DNA of 64,000 nucleotides from Auricularia sp. M13 (Eukaryota > Basidiomycota > Agaricomycetes > Auriculariales > Auriculariaceae). Positions 10,575 through 22,022 of the stretch are shown piece after piece (position 1 is the first letter of the stretch; every line of letters begins with the position of its first letter). Position numbers and translations under genes: made by a program. The notes beneath the pieces are model-generated. The model saw only the letters and a program-made list of their open reading frames with translations. It did no database searches and had not been told where the DNA came from. The stretch lies in contig CM073199.1 in the NCBI GenBank assembly GCA_037042915.1, positions 1,984,001-2,048,000 of the forward strand, written 5' to 3'.

Positions 10575-12074
10575 CTATCGCTTCTTCCCCATGCTTACAG
10601 TCTCGCCCTTTGACTTCGGCACGACGCCGTGCGACTCGCGCATATGCTGATACAAGTCGCCGAAGGTCACGAACGCCTTCGCGCACAATGCCTCCTCGCC
10701 GCCATCGGGGCTAACCCACATGCGGTCGCATGTGAAGGCGCGCACGCCCGCGTGGCGCTCCTTGTGTGCCTTGAGGGTGCTGAGGTCGGTGAGGACGCGG
10801 TCGCAACGGTCGCACGGGTACCTGTGCTTCGCCTGGTGAGCGTCGCGCGTCTCCTCCGACGGGTAGCGTCGCGTGCAGTGCGTGCACGCGTACGGATTCA
10901 CCGTGTGGTCCGAGACGCGCTCCTTGCGCGGCGGGCGCCGCGTTGCGGGGACCATTTCGTATTCGCGTTTGCAGTTTGCGGTCACTCGGACAATCAGCGA
11001 GTCGCGATTGCCAGCCGAGGGCGCGGGCGCGGAATGACCGCGTGGAGCGTTGAATGGTGGTGGGACATCGATGTCCATAGCATCCTCGTCCTTCTCCTCC
11101 TTTGGATCCTGTGCGGTTGACGGGCAGAGCACTGTATCGAAAAAGGAACGCCTGCCAGAGGCTGGAGGTGATGCAAAGTCTGAATCTGAGGTAGAGAGCC
11201 CAGCGGACGCCTGAGATGGCGGAGGAGACGATGAGGGAGATGCAGCCTGAGACTTGGGTGCAATATCCCGGACATAGCTAGCAGCTGTATGGTAGGTGGC
11301 AGGTGGTCGATAGCTTTTGGTATTGGTCTCCCGGGTAGAGCCTTGTGCGTTGCGTCGATGTGCTGCGGTTTCGTCGACGCCGAACGATTTACGATGAGAA
11401 GACCAGAGGGGTAGCCCTAGAGCCTCATCGGCAGGGCCAGGGGAGGGCGGGGTCGGAGGACCACTGAGGGAGAGATTAAGAGGTGTAGCCTGCCCGACGT
11501 TGGGCACATGAGCGTCGTGATGTGGTCGTAGATAGCTTGGGACGATGGCGGGACGGCGCACGTCCGTGAGCCCAAGGCTGCCGCGGAACGAGGCCTGGCG
11601 GGCGGTGGGAGCGTAGTCCACGGGATCGGAATGATGTCCCGACATGGGCTCTGGGGAGAGCGACGTGTCGCTGCTCCCAGAGCTCAGCGGAGACCGCGGC
11701 GCCGGGAAAGCTGTCCGACGTGCATGCATGTCCGCGGCGCCGTGCCCGTCTCGCTGCCAGCGTCGAGACCTATCGGCAGCGACAGCCATGTCGTCGTCCG
11801 CCTCGAGCCGGGGTGCTTGCGAAAGGGCGGGGGTCCCCGTGCGACTTCCCGCGGAGGATGGTCCTAGCGCCGACATCAAGGTGTTCCACGACCCGGAACG
11901 TTGCGTCTGCTCGTTGCTGGCGGGCATGAGGGGGTGCATGCCGGTGCCCTCGAGCTGCATGACCATGATCTGCGGGCAGAGATCGGGGTTGCCATCCGTA
12001 ATCCTAGGCAGCCTGCGCCTGGCCTTCTTGTCCGCCTCCGCTAGGCCGCCGAACGACGAGAGGCTGCTCAGCAT
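10575..12074 (-). CDS. C2H2 zinc-finger protein, probable transcription factor
   Basis: From the ATG at 12074 one frame codes for 499 residues. About 390 residues are disordered, rich in Ser, Pro and charged residues (for example SPSSSPPPSQAS). The last 103 residues hold the fingers. Finger 1 is C-x2-C-x12-H-x3-H (CTHCTRRYPSEETRDAHQAKH without its final H is 20 residues). Finger 2 is CDRCDRVLTDLSTLKAHKER plus H. A third degenerate finger has a long C-C spacing before YQHMRESH. The tail is basic (MGKKR). Disordered N-terminus plus C-terminal fingers is common in basidiomycete regulators. DNA binding is likely and targets are unknown. The frame stays open upstream of 12074 next to an acceptor-like GGCAG, so a short 5' exon may exist. 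Confidence 0.8.
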   Translation of the reverse strand: MLSSLSSFGGLAEADKKARRRLPRITDGNPDLCPQIMVMQLEGTGMHPLMPASNEQTQRSGSWNTLMSALGPSSAGSRTGTPALSQAPRLEADDDMAVAADRSRRWQRDGHGAADMHARRTAFPAPRSPLSSGSSDTSLSPEPMSGHHSDPVDYAPTARQASFRGSLGLTDVRRPAIVPSYLRPHHDAHVPNVGQATPLNLSLSGPPTPPSPGPADEALGLPLWSSHRKSFGVDETAAHRRNAQGSTRETNTKSYRPPATYHTAASYVRDIAPKSQAASPSSSPPPSQASAGLSTSDSDFASPPASGRRSFFDTVLCPSTAQDPKEEKDEDAMDIDVPPPFNAPRGHSAPAPSAGNRDSLIVRVTANCKREYEMVPATRRPPRKERVSDHTVNPYACTHCTRRYPSEETRDAHQAKHRYPCDRCDRVLTDLSTLKAHKERHAGVRAFTCDRMWVSPDGGEEALCAKAFVTFGDLYQHMRESHGVVPKSKGETVSMGKKR

Positions 12075-13473
12075 GAGCTGAGGGGGTGCATCTGCCACGC
12101 CAAAAGGAACCAAATCAGTTATGCAGCGGGATGCGATGGGAGAATGCAGAAAGCAGGCCGCGTTGGGACGGTCGGACGATGCACACAATACGCACTCTTG
12201 TGTTTGGTATTGGCGTTACTGGTCTGTGCGTCACGTTCGGGGCGCGTCATGATGTGCGAAAGCAAGAGACGAGAGCAGGGAGAAAAGCAGAGGAGAGGGA
12301 GAGTCGTGAAAGTGGTCGTTAAAGCAGCGAAATGGAGAGAGAGTTTGCTCCGAGGAGTTGCTCGTCCACCGGCCGCTGTAAGGCGCGCATCATTTCTTCT
12401 CGCGTGCCGATTCCTCCGACCAACCGGGGCACGTGCAATCCCCAGATAGGGGGCGCCTAGACATGCAGGCCCGCTGCCAGTGAGGATGTCGGCTGTTGCG
12501 GGTGGGCGTGCACAGCACACGGAATCCAGATTCGGATGAGCCCGATCGCGACTGAGGCTGGCATGCCGCATCCACGTTCCACTTCGTGCCCTTCGTACAA
12601 TAATTTCCGAGACTGCCAATGCATTGCTGGTATTGCTCCCCGGAGATGGTGTCGAGATAAGTAATCGGAGTGCATTAGGAGTTGGAAAAGTGAGTCTTCG
12701 GGATCAACTGTCGGCGTATCATGGGATCCATCGGCACAGTCACTGTGCTTCTCCATATATACGGACTCTGTAGGCGTCAGTGTGTTGGTAGCTAGGTGTG
12801 TCAGTGTTTTACTCAAAAAACAACGAGTCATTTTCAAACCCGGAGGTTGCGTGACTTTTAAGCGTGCTGGACCCTTGGTGCCGATGCACCCTTGAATAGG
12901 CGAGGCGGGCCAATGCAGGATTTCCGTGGGACCGATCGAGAGCCGCGAGCACGCGTCTCGACGCGTTCATCGCTTGCGCGACGCGTTGACAGGCGTCCGC
13001 ATGTCGAGCACCGCGGATTTCCATTGGCTGAACCGATAATCCAGGTGAGTCAACGCACATGACTCCTGCAAATCCAGAGGTGACCAGGGGAGAACACAGC
13101 GATTCGTCAGGGAGATCAGAGCTCAGAAGAAGTTGCTGAGCAATGAGAGAAGCAACACCCTGTGTTTCAGGCACTCCTCCATCTTTTCCGCAATTTCTTT
13201 TGGGAGTCTCCCGTGAGACGGCGGCCATCGTGCTGATACGCGTAAAACTGCGTTGAAGTGAAGGGCGCAGTTGTTCCCTGGAAAGGAATAGAGCGTGGGA
13301 TGACGCGGTCTGCGGCAAATGCCGGACGTTGAGCGCCACTGCGAGAGGGCTCCCATTCACCTTCGAGCACTTACGTAGGCCGACGTCATGGGTTATGCGG
13401 GACGTGCGCGAGACTACAAAAGGGCGGGCCCCAGCGGCGTCAGGGCTCCTACTTTTGACTTACGACTTTCACG
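12075..13473. other. long divergent intergenic region
   Basis: This is the spacer between the divergent C2H2 and Ish1-like genes, so it should hold both promoters and possibly a 5' exon of the C2H2 gene. Several frames of 100-180 codons exist on both strands. They lack good ATG starts, splice logic or recognisable motifs, and I do not call them genes. Pyrimidine-rich stretches around 12240-12340 may be near the C2H2 transcription start. Confidence 0.45.
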
Positions 13474-15070
13474 ATGCGGTATACTCCCCTGGTACTCCTC
13501 ATCCTGCCAGCCGCGGCCTCCTGGGTATGCATACACTGCCTGTCGTGACTCAGAGCACAGTTGCTTACCAGTTTTTACTTTGCAGTTTGGCTCCGACAAG
13601 CAGGAATATTCGAATTGGGACACGAAGCAGCTGAAAGACTGGCTCAACGACCGCAACATCCACGTGCCGTCCGGCTACGACAAGCAGCAGCTGCAAGACC
13701 TCGTCCAGGCCAACTGGAACGACGCGTCGAGCTGGACGCAGGAGCAGTACAATCAGGCTCAGCAGGTCTTCCAGGACGTCAAGCAGAGCTCGTTCGACTC
13801 GTGGGACGAGAGCCGCCTGCGCCAGTTTTTGCTTGAGCAGGGTGTTGTCGCGCCGTCGAGCAAAAAGGAGGAACTCGTGTTGCTTGCGAACAAACAGTAC
13901 GTCACGATCGGCGGTCTTATTTTTTTTTTTCCAGTAACTAATATTCGTTTAAGATACAAGGCTTTCAAGAACGCTGCATCGTCCTATGCCTCTACCGCTT
14001 CCTACGCCGCGTCCACGGCTTACTACGGCTCGCCCATGTCCCAGGCTTCTGCCTCGGCTTCCTCGGTCGTGGCGCAGGCCACCGACGCCGTCGTGCGCTC
14101 CATGGACGACACGAAGGACTACGTCTACTCGTCTTGGGACGACTCGCAGATGCGCTCGTACCTCATCGAGAAGGGCGTCATCAAGACCGACGCGCAGATC
14201 GCTCGTGAGCAGATGCTGTCCAAGATGAAGACTGCGTACGCTTCGGTCGCCGACCCCGTCTGGGACGCTTGGAGCGATAGCTACATTGTCAGTATTCGCC
14301 TCATGGTTGGTGAATTCGAGCTGACACGTTGTTCTTAGCACGAGTGGCTCGTTGCGCACGGCATAATCAAGTCGGACTACGAGAAGCAGCGCGACAAGCT
14401 CGTTGGTCTCATGAAGGACTACTACTACGGCACGAACGACTACGTCTGGTCGACGTGGGACGACTCGACGATGAAGTCGTGGCTCGTCGAGCACAACATC
14501 ATCAAGTCCGACGCCCAGGTCAAGCGCGACAAGATGGTCAAGCTCATCCAGGACAACTACAACTCTGGTAAGCATGCCACTTTACTTCTGTTCGGCTGAT
14601 GAATTGACGCAGTGACCCGCAAAGCGGCCGACACGGTGTACGGCGGATGGCGCGACAGCGAGATGCGGCAGTGGTTGATCGATAACGGCTACTTGCGCTC
14701 GGACGCGCAGGTCAAGCGCGACGAGCTGGTCAAGCTCATGCAGACCAAGTACAAGGACGCCCACGACCGCGTCGCCGCGTACACCACCTGGCCCGACGCC
14801 CGGCTTCGCGCGTACCTGCGCAACCACAATGTCACCGAAGCATCTATGCCCAAGACGCGCGCTGACCTGCTGCACGAGGTCCGCATCCGCTGGGTCCAGA
14901 CGCAGTGGGCGAGCGAGAGCCTGTACACGCGCATCAAGGACACCATCGCTGGAGGCGTGGGCACCGCCGAGGAGAAGTTGGGCAAGGTGCTCGACATTCT
15001 GAGCGGCGCGAAGCACGATGTTGGGAATGCGGGCGCGAAGGCGACCGAGCGTGCCAAGACTGAGCTTTGA
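13474..15070 (+). CDS. Ish1-family nuclear-envelope/stress-response protein, seven repeats
   Basis: Exons 13474-13524, 13586-13896, 13954-14287, 14339-14567 and 14613-15070 give 460 residues. Exon 1 encodes a clean signal peptide, MRYTPLVLLILPAAASW. The mature part has seven Ish1 repeats (about 38 residues) of the form W-[DS]-D-S-x-[LM]-x-x-[WY]-L-x-x-[HN]-[GN]-[IV]: starting NWDTKQLKDWL, SWDESRLRQFL, SWDDSQMRSYL, AWSDSYIHEWL, TWDDSTMKSWL, GWRDSEMRQWL and TWPDARLRAYL. A Ser/Ala/Tyr-rich spacer sits between repeats 2 and 3, and an Ala/Lys-rich tail ends the protein. Schizosaccharomyces pombe Ish1 is a nuclear-envelope protein induced by stress and stationary phase, with the same repeat architecture. 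The third intron truncates repeat 4 unless spliced as given, which supports the model. Confidence 0.9.
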
Positions 15071-15258
15071 AGGACTTTGACGAACCCTTGCAATGTATTT
15101 CTAACCGCAAAGTAAAATAATACTCCTGCTCCTATTTCACGACTACCTTTGGATGTGTGATTGAATCCGATCGGCCGCGGGTGCAAATGTGAGCGCGTCG
15201 CGACACGCGTCGTCAAACTCCGCTCAACCCCGCCGTCCTCTCTTTCTCTCGCGTTTGA
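15071..15258. promoter_or_regulatory. compact spacer between Ish1-like and Mcm10 genes
   Basis: Only about 190 bases separate the stop of the Ish1-like gene from the ATG of Mcm10. It must therefore hold the first gene's 3' UTR (an AT-rich AATAATA-like signal lies near 15115) and the Mcm10 promoter. A CG-rich ACACGCGT-type site lies near 15204, resembling the MluI cell-cycle box (ACGCGT) that drives replication genes in yeasts. That link is inference. Confidence 0.4.
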
Positions 15259-17688
15259 ATGTCGAACATCTACATCCTCTCGCATGACACCCCTTCGTCC
15301 AAACGCATTGACAATACAGCGCCGAAGGCTACTGTCCCAGCCAAGCGCAAGGCGCAAGCGAAGCCTACGGGCGTGTACGTAGTCCCGCAGGCGCCAGCTA
15401 AATCCAAATTCGTGACCAACTTGGCTGGCATCGCTACGAAGGCGCCAGGCGACTTGAAGAAGGATTTGGCGAGCTCGAGGTCTACGTCGTTCAGCCAACG
15501 TGTGGAACCACCGCCGCCACCGCCGCCGTCCGATTTTGCTTCGGTCGGGCGCGACGATACGCTCAAGGTCGTTGAGGACCTCAAGATGGGCCCGTACGAG
15601 CACAAGCAGCTCCCCGATGACCCTGAATGGAAAACCGTCGAGCCGCATTCGGGGATCAGGCTTTCGTGAGTGCTGTTCTGTCCAGCCGAGCGTTCAACTA
15701 CTCTTATTTGCCGTTATCATCCTGTTGTCGGGCTCATCTAACCAGCCTTTCAGAAAACGCGTGCTCCCCCACGAGGACTTCTCGGACATGCTCAGAGCGC
15801 GCTATTACATCTCGCCGTCCACGCTCTACTCGGTTGTCAGGCTCTCGTCCCGCAATACGTACGACGTGCCCGTGGACAGCGACTGGGTCACCATCGCCGT
15901 CGTCGCTGAGCGCGGGCCGATCAAGATGTCCATGCGGCACGGCGGTGCAGACCAGACGGATGACAAGGACGAGCCCGACCCGTCCAAGTACAACCCCGCC
16001 AAGAAGGCCTCTACCAGCGCCAGTGCCGACACGAACGACAAGGAGGGAAAGGAGAAGGCGACAGACAAGGACGAGGAAAAAGAGAAGGAGAAAGAGAAGG
16101 AAAAGCAGCAGCGCAAGCCGACGGGCAAGAAGTTCCTCTGCCTCAAGCTCGTCGACTTCGGCACGCGCACCGACGCCGCGGCGAACGCGCAAAAGCAGAT
16201 CCGCGGCGACGCGCAGCTTTCGCTGCTGCTCTTCGAGGCGGACTCGTACAGCGTCCAGACGGACGGCGCGGGCGCCAAGACGCGCGTGTACCGCGGCGGC
16301 TCGCGCGGCGCGTTCGAGGCCTCGTCGCGCCTGCGCACCGGCGCCGTCGTCGCCATCCTCAACCCGCGCATCTTGAAGCCGATGTCTGCGCTGCGGGATG
16401 CGCGGCCCGACCAGACGAATAATTTGCTGGCGTTGACGCCGGAGAGCGATGAGAGTATTGTGGTGCTTGGGTATTCGAGGGATTTGGGCATGTGTACGGC
16501 GAGGAGGAGGGATGGGCAGGCATGTGGGAGTTGGTGTGACAAGTGCGTGCCTTTCTTCTGACTCGTTCTTGGCTTGGTGTGTAACTAATAGCATCGCTTA
16601 GACGGACCAGCGAGGTGTGCGACTATCACGTCCAGCAGGCCGTGCAGTCTCGTCGCGCCAACAGGCCGGAGTTTACAGCTGGGTATGCGCGACAAACGGT
16701 TTCCTACCCCGTTGTTACACGAACTCATGAACTCACTTTGCCAGAACGTCGGGGATGACGACCTTCGCGCAGCGACAAGCCCAAGCGCGCAAGCCCGCCT
16801 TCGACCCCGTGCGCAAGATCGGCCTCCTCCCGCGCGAGCGCGAGGACAAGGCCGTGCGCGGCCAAGAGACCTACGTCGTCGGCGGGCGCACCGTCAGCGC
16901 GCTCGCGCCGACGATGGAATTCGTGCACGAGAAGATCGGGCGCGTGCGCGAGGCGCGGAAGGCACGCAAGCGCGCGGACGACACACTCGAGTTGCTGCTT
17001 GAGCGCGACCTCGACAACGCGCACGAGGACGTCGGGCGAGATATGGTGCGCAGCGCGATGAAGGTGCTTGGGCGGCACAAGGAGAAGGACAAAGACAAGG
17101 GGAAGGACGCCGCGAAGGAGAAGGAGGAGCAGGAAAAGAAGGACGAGCTGCGCGAGAAGGCTGCGCGGAAGGTGTTCGATGCTGCCACCGTTAAGGCGTT
17201 GGGCTTTGACCCGCTCTTGCTGAGCGCGAAGAATAAGGCGAAGCCCGTGGACGATATCGAGGCTGGACGCAAGGTTCGTGCGGCGGTGCTTCATCTTTTC
17301 GTTTCGAGTGCTGAGCTTGGTCTTGCAGTTGGCGCTTCTCACTGCATCTGCAGCGGCGCGCACCGTCAAGTTGGGTCGCAGGCCTGGCGAGAAGATCCGC
17401 TCGGGCATCGTGAAGCCCGCTGCTGGACCATCCAACAGCAACGACTCCGACGACGACTTGGAGATTACGCCTTCCAATAATAACGACGATATGGAGGTTG
17501 CCCCAGCTCAAGCCCAAGCCGCATCAGCCCGCGAAGAGGATGACGGTCTCGAGATTGGTGGTTCAGACGGTGGTGAAGACGACGATGAACAACCGATCGG
17601 CAGACCGTCGAAGAAACGACGGCTCTCCGTACCCGAGGACGAATACGATGAGGAGCCGCTAGAGTTCCCCGACAGCGATGATGAATAG
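15259..17688 (+). CDS. mcm10: Minichromosome maintenance protein 10 (replication initiation factor)
   Basis: Exons 15259-15665, 15754-16542, 16602-16682, 16745-17273 and 17329-17688 give 721 residues. The N-terminus is Lys/Pro-rich with a proline run. The conserved core follows: an OB-fold (YDVPVDSDWVTIAVVAERG, KKFLCLKLVDFGTR, AQLSLLLFEADSY, LRTGAVVAILNPRILKP, LGYSRDLGMC) then the CCCH zinc ribbon (C-TARRRDGQA-C ... EV-C-DYH) and a GRTVSAL-containing motif. A long E/K-rich linker interrupts the OB-fold before KKFLCLKL. The C-terminus is acidic with a basic patch, GRPSKKRRLS. Mcm10 activates the CMG helicase and recruits polymerase alpha in the nucleus. The linker insertion and the acidic tail vary between fungi. 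Confidence 0.92.
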
Positions 17689-17813
17689 CTTTGAATTGTA
17701 TATCGTGCTGTGAGTCTGCTTGATTTCGCTCGCAATGTACTGTAATCACTAGATGAATCCGTGCATATATTTTTATTGGTTCGTACGTCTTTTCATCGCC
17801 GTGATTCCTCTAC

Positions 17814-18611
17814 TTATGTAGACTCTTTCTCCAGTATCGAGTCCGCCTCCCGCTTCAGGATCCATCCGTGCGCGTGACTGAACGTCAGGTCTGCAACCTG
17901 CTTGTATCCCAGACGCGCCATGCCGTCCAGCTCGTCTCGGGTGCCTGCGCCCGCAAACGCCGCAACGTGGTCGACTTGCGCGCGCTCTGGTCCCCATTGC
18001 ATGAGCTCGTCCCACAACTTCTGTGCGCCATCCCAGCTTCGGTCCACGGCAATTTCGAAGCAATACCAGGACACTCTGTCTTCGCCCTTCCACAGTTTCT
18101 CCTCCAACGCAGACATGACACCCGGCAACTCTGCCATTGCCTCCTCACTCACTGCTCTGTTCGGATAGACCTTGTCGTGCAGGGCGTCTGCGATGCGGAC
18201 GTATTGTCTCTGGATCTCTGGGCGCAGTCAGCAAAAGCGGGCTATCACTGTGGTAGCCCTCCAACGCGTACTTTCTGTTAGCGTGTCCTTCGCAAGGTCG
18301 AGCTCCTGGGGCTTGGGGCCTTCTCCGGGGCTGAGAAGGCAACGCGGCTGGAAGGCCCACATCGCCATGCCGACGACCTTCCCCGTCTCGTCCTCGCCTA
18401 CCACCGTCATGAGGTACGGGCGCAGAACGTGCCGGCGGCAGTATCGTCGCCACCAATCGCGGAAATCGTCGCGATACTCGTCCTGGCGCGGGAAGAAAAA
18501 GTCGTGGAAGCCGTCGTGCGTTACTTGCTGAAGCAGCACGTCTGCGATGGCGTTGGTATCTGCGAAGATCGCTGGTCGGATGCGGAAATTCTGTTGCTTT
18601 TCGTTCTCCAT
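17814..18611 (-). CDS. GNAT-family N-acetyltransferase
   Basis: Exons 18611-18272 and 18217-17814 join through a GTACGC...CAG intron into 247 residues. The protein begins RIRPAIFADTNAIADVLLQQ, the first strand and helix typical of GNAT enzymes. It continues with GKVVGMAMWAF (central strand), and the acetyl-CoA/C-terminal half has ARLGYKQVADLTFSH. Agaricomycetes carry many such stand-alone acetyltransferases; the acceptor substrate cannot be predicted. There is no signal or membrane segment. It is tail-to-tail with Mcm10, with about 125 bases between stops. Confidence 0.8.
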
Positions 18612-19232
18612 GGCTATTGGGTGACATTAACAAAAACTCTTTTTGGGACGCTTTGTCTTTTATAGACGATGATTCATACTGGCGCTCACGGCGGCCATCT
18701 GCGACCGATGCCCGTTGCCTGCAGGACGGCTGCAGAGCAGGATTACCACCGCGCTTCGGCTTCAGGCACGGCATGCACCGGCTATCTGCCAGTACTCGAC
18801 GATGCGTTTGCACCTGGGCTTGCCATGTTTCGCCGGCTAGGAGTTACCAGAACAGACGGTGTTGACGAATTTGCGGACACGGCCATGCTGCCAGTACCTG
18901 CCAATTCTGCTGTCAAAGCCGCAAGGTTGCATCGCCACACATCCTGAGATTGTTCTTCCCGCTGCTTCTTTACCCTGCAAACCTGTGATCGGCTGCAACT
19001 CGCGACACCGGCCTGCCGGCTGAGGCACGGTTTATCTGCTTGTATACGACGTCTCGGGACTTGATGAAGTCAAAGAACATTTGCAGGGCCCTGGCGCTCG
19101 CGTGGACATTGGCACATCTCCGGGCACTGCAGTGGATAGCGCGCGGCAAGCAAACTGCACCAATGTGGCTTATATAAAGCCAGTTGCATTTCTTCCCGTC
19201 ATCAGATTCGGCTCCCTAAACCAGCAGCCCAC
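18612..19232. other. divergent intergenic region
   Basis: This spacer separates the GNAT gene (minus) from the seven-helix protein gene (plus) and should contain both promoters. A TATATAAAG-like box at about 19171 lies some 60 bases upstream of the ATG at 19233. Frames in the region are short and show no family features. Confidence 0.45.
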
Positions 19233-20570
19233 ATGCTGGCCTCCCAGGTCATTTCGTCGAGGGCCACTTTCATCACTTGCAGCTTTATAGAGTCTGTTGC
19301 CTACGGTGCGTACTACACTTTCCCTGGCAAAAGGATCCTGATGAGCGACTTTGCAGGCGTAGCCGCGGTGCTCTTCGTCGAGTCCGTGCTCGCTTTGCTC
19401 CGCACGCGGAGAAGACGCGATAGCATCAATATCCCGCTCATCGTCGTCGCACCTCTCATATTCCTGTTCGCTACCATTGTGAGCCCTGGTCCCTTAGCCG
19501 TGATGAGAGTCGATCTAAACGTGTGCCAGCACATGTGCGGCGTATGGTACAGGTCGTTCGTCGGCTTCGTCACCTATCCTGAAGGGCCCGACGCATATTG
19601 GGCGTTGATCACGACGCCAGAGAAAACCATCACGCAGGTGGGGCAACTGGGAGCGATTACCCTGGGCGATGCCATGACGGTAATTTGTCGGACTGCCCGT
19701 GGATCCCGCTCCCTCACGATGCCCGTCGCAGGTTTACAGGGCCTGGATGATTTGGGAGCGCAACTTGGCAATCATCGTAGTCCCGCTATTGACGTTCTTT
19801 TCCACATGCGGTGCGCTGCATCACGCTGAGGGTGATGCATACCCTGAAAGATTCAATTCCAGTCAGTGGGGTCGCATTCGTCACTATTCAACACAAAGTC
19901 GACGTGCATACGAGCATCTTTCAGGCCACAGTCACGAAGTGGACAGAAGCGTGGTTAGCTAGCTCTCTCTGCACAACGGGCATTTGCACAGGTAGGTTTC
20001 AGTTGACAAATGCGGAAAGATCATTTGTCTCTGAATCTCAGTCCTAGGCCTGGTTGTTTGGAGGTTAACGTCATTGCACTGGAGACTGCGGGACTCCTAT
20101 AACCCTTCAGATAGCCAGGCGACTCAGACTCAGAGTCTCACATCGCGTGTCATTCGCATTGTTATCGAGAGCGCAGCATTATACTCCGTCGTCAATTTAC
20201 TGTATTGCGTGCTTTATGCAGCCGCCCTGAATCCAGAGGCCTGGTTTTCTACTCTTGTGAGTACTTTTTTTTACTGGAGGCATCTTTAGTAACACCAGCC
20301 TGGTACTAGGATGCTCCGACGGCCAGCATAACTTTCAGTCTCATCATCATCCGGACCGAAATAGCTGCGAGACCGCGGATTTCGACCTATAGCACTTCTC
20401 GCATCGCGCGCTCGTGGGGTTCTCCAATGAATCCAATTCCTCTCGGAAGGATGCAGGAAGGCACTCAGCATTGGATGCATTCGGAGAGTTCTAGTTCTGC
20501 GCATGCCGACCCCGGCGCGGTGAAAGGAGTTCCGGTCGCGCCCCCTTCGTCGGAGAGTATTTCTTGTTGA
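19233..20570 (+). CDS. Seven-helix membrane protein, agaricomycete family of unknown function
   Basis: Exons 19233-19305, 19357-19679, 19732-19810, 19851-19991, 20048-20256 and 20310-20570 join in frame to 361 residues. Helices are visible in ESVAYGVAAVLFVESVLALL, INIPLIVVAPLIFLFATI, MTVYRAWMIWERNLAIIVV followed by PLLTFFSTC, LASSLCTTGICTGLVVWRL, SRVIRIVIESAALYSVVNLL and ASITFSLIIIRTEIAA. The YRxWxIWxR box after helix 3 and the late ES[AG]A.Y helix are hallmarks of a family abundant in mushrooms, usually annotated only as hypothetical. The tail is cytosolic and Ser-rich (MHSESSSSAHAD). Receptor or transporter roles are untested. All splice sites are GT-AG and the frame is interrupted without them. 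Confidence 0.75.
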
Positions 20571-20789
20571 TGTATTGCGTGATGGGCTTGAGTCCTGGAC
20601 TTGTATTCTTATTTTTTTTCGAAGTCAATGTGATAGTGATTTGCTGCCGGACGGAACAGCGTCAGACTTTAGACTTGTACCGCGATGCGATATGTCGTGT
20701 TCAGCGGTGCGCCTACGCGCGGCGCGGTATCTGGACACACATACAGCCATGACTATACGTGGCGAACACTCAAAACTACAGTCGAGCCA

Positions 20790-21767
20790 ATGGATGCCAC
20801 TTCGCCTCTGCTGGCAGCAAGTGGGTCTTCGTCAGTCGGCCAATCTATGCCTTTGGCACCGCTGGACCTAGAACGGGCGCTAGCCAACCTGCACGACCGT
20901 ACTCTTGAGATCAGCGCCGATAGCATCAGCCTTGGGGTTTCGGAACTAGACCAGTACGACGATTATTCTTCGATGTCTGGCGACTCTTCTGGAGAATTGT
21001 CTATGAGTCAGGCTGGCGGTCTTCTGAGCATCGACGACAGCGCAATCTCCTGGGCACCTACAAATCCGCGCAAAGAGCCTAGCGATGCACACATAAAACC
21101 GGTATCTGCTGCAGCTGCGGAGGATGATTCCTCCTTGACCCCGGATGACTCGCAACCAAACCCAGAGCGCACCTCGTTTCTCACAGACATGTCCCGCTCA
21201 CTGGATCATTCAACGGGCTCATATGATGCCTCAATTGCGTTGTTCCCGAACTTCACGTTCAACCCCGCCAAGGTCATGTCGTTGGCGTCGCTTCCCAATA
21301 AAGGGTCCATGTCTCAACCTGCAGCTAAGGTTAATGTCCTAGCTGGAGTGCTAGAGGTCACCGGTCCCGAAACAATTCCAACTAAAACGGGTCCTGTCTC
21401 GCTTCTGCAGCTCGTACTTGGGGACGGCTCTGGGTCTGTAATGCGGTTAGCTGTTTGGCGCAAAACAGCAGAGCAATGGGCCCCAGCAATGCGACGTGGT
21501 GACGTCGTTCATTTCTCTAGTGAGCACTGCTACCATCTTGCAATGATATCAACTGAGGCCAGTTGAGACTTGGCAGTGAATCCGAAAGGCGGTCTGACCG
21601 CATCGGCAAACAATGACTCGTCCATTCAGGTCTGCTACCGCGTGCTACCTGTCGTCGCGACAGATGCTCAACTCCGACCCGACCTGCGCTTGGCTCAGAC
21701 GGATTCGGCGGTTCGTCAGGTGGCTGCGGTTGTGCGTTGGGTCGAGCGAATGGCAGGGTTATCTTGA
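20790..21767 (+). CDS. Probable OB-fold nucleic-acid-binding protein
   Basis: Two exons, 20790-21519 and 21577-21767, give 306 residues. The N-terminal two thirds are disordered and rich in Ser, Asp and Pro. The C-terminal part looks like an OB-fold: KVNVLAGVLEVTGPETI, VSLLQLVLGDGSGSVMRLAV then WRKTAEQWAP, RRGDVVHFS, and after the intron SSIQVCYRVLPV. The pattern of strand, [LV]GDxSG[ST][IV], LxxW and GD-hh-hxN/S resembles RPA- or shieldin-type OB domains. The end, DSAVRQVAAVVRWVERM, is a likely amphipathic helix. I cannot assign an orthologue. The exact acceptor at 21576 is uncertain because two other AG sites lie just upstream. In-frame sequence up to 20685 is also open. Confidence 0.55.
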
Positions 21768-22022
21768 TTTTGTGTGCCATCTGATGTGTACGATGATGAG
21801 GGCCCTTCACCCTTGTACAAGTATACGATACTCAACGAATCATATACCAAGAGAAGATACTCAGACCCACAGCGAGGTTTCATCTGTGTTTATTCGCAAA
21901 TGTCGTTTCTACTGTTTTTGCAAATTTCCACATTTTCTAACACTGGCGCGAATCAAGCGAAATCGAGAGCAAGCGCAGGCGCGAAAACACGGGCGATAAC
22001 GAGAGAACGAAACAGGGAACTT

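Noticed and set aside
12809-13360. 183-codon open frame on the minus strand
   Set aside because: It has no ATG at its 5' end, no domain or membrane pattern, and lies in a divergent promoter region.
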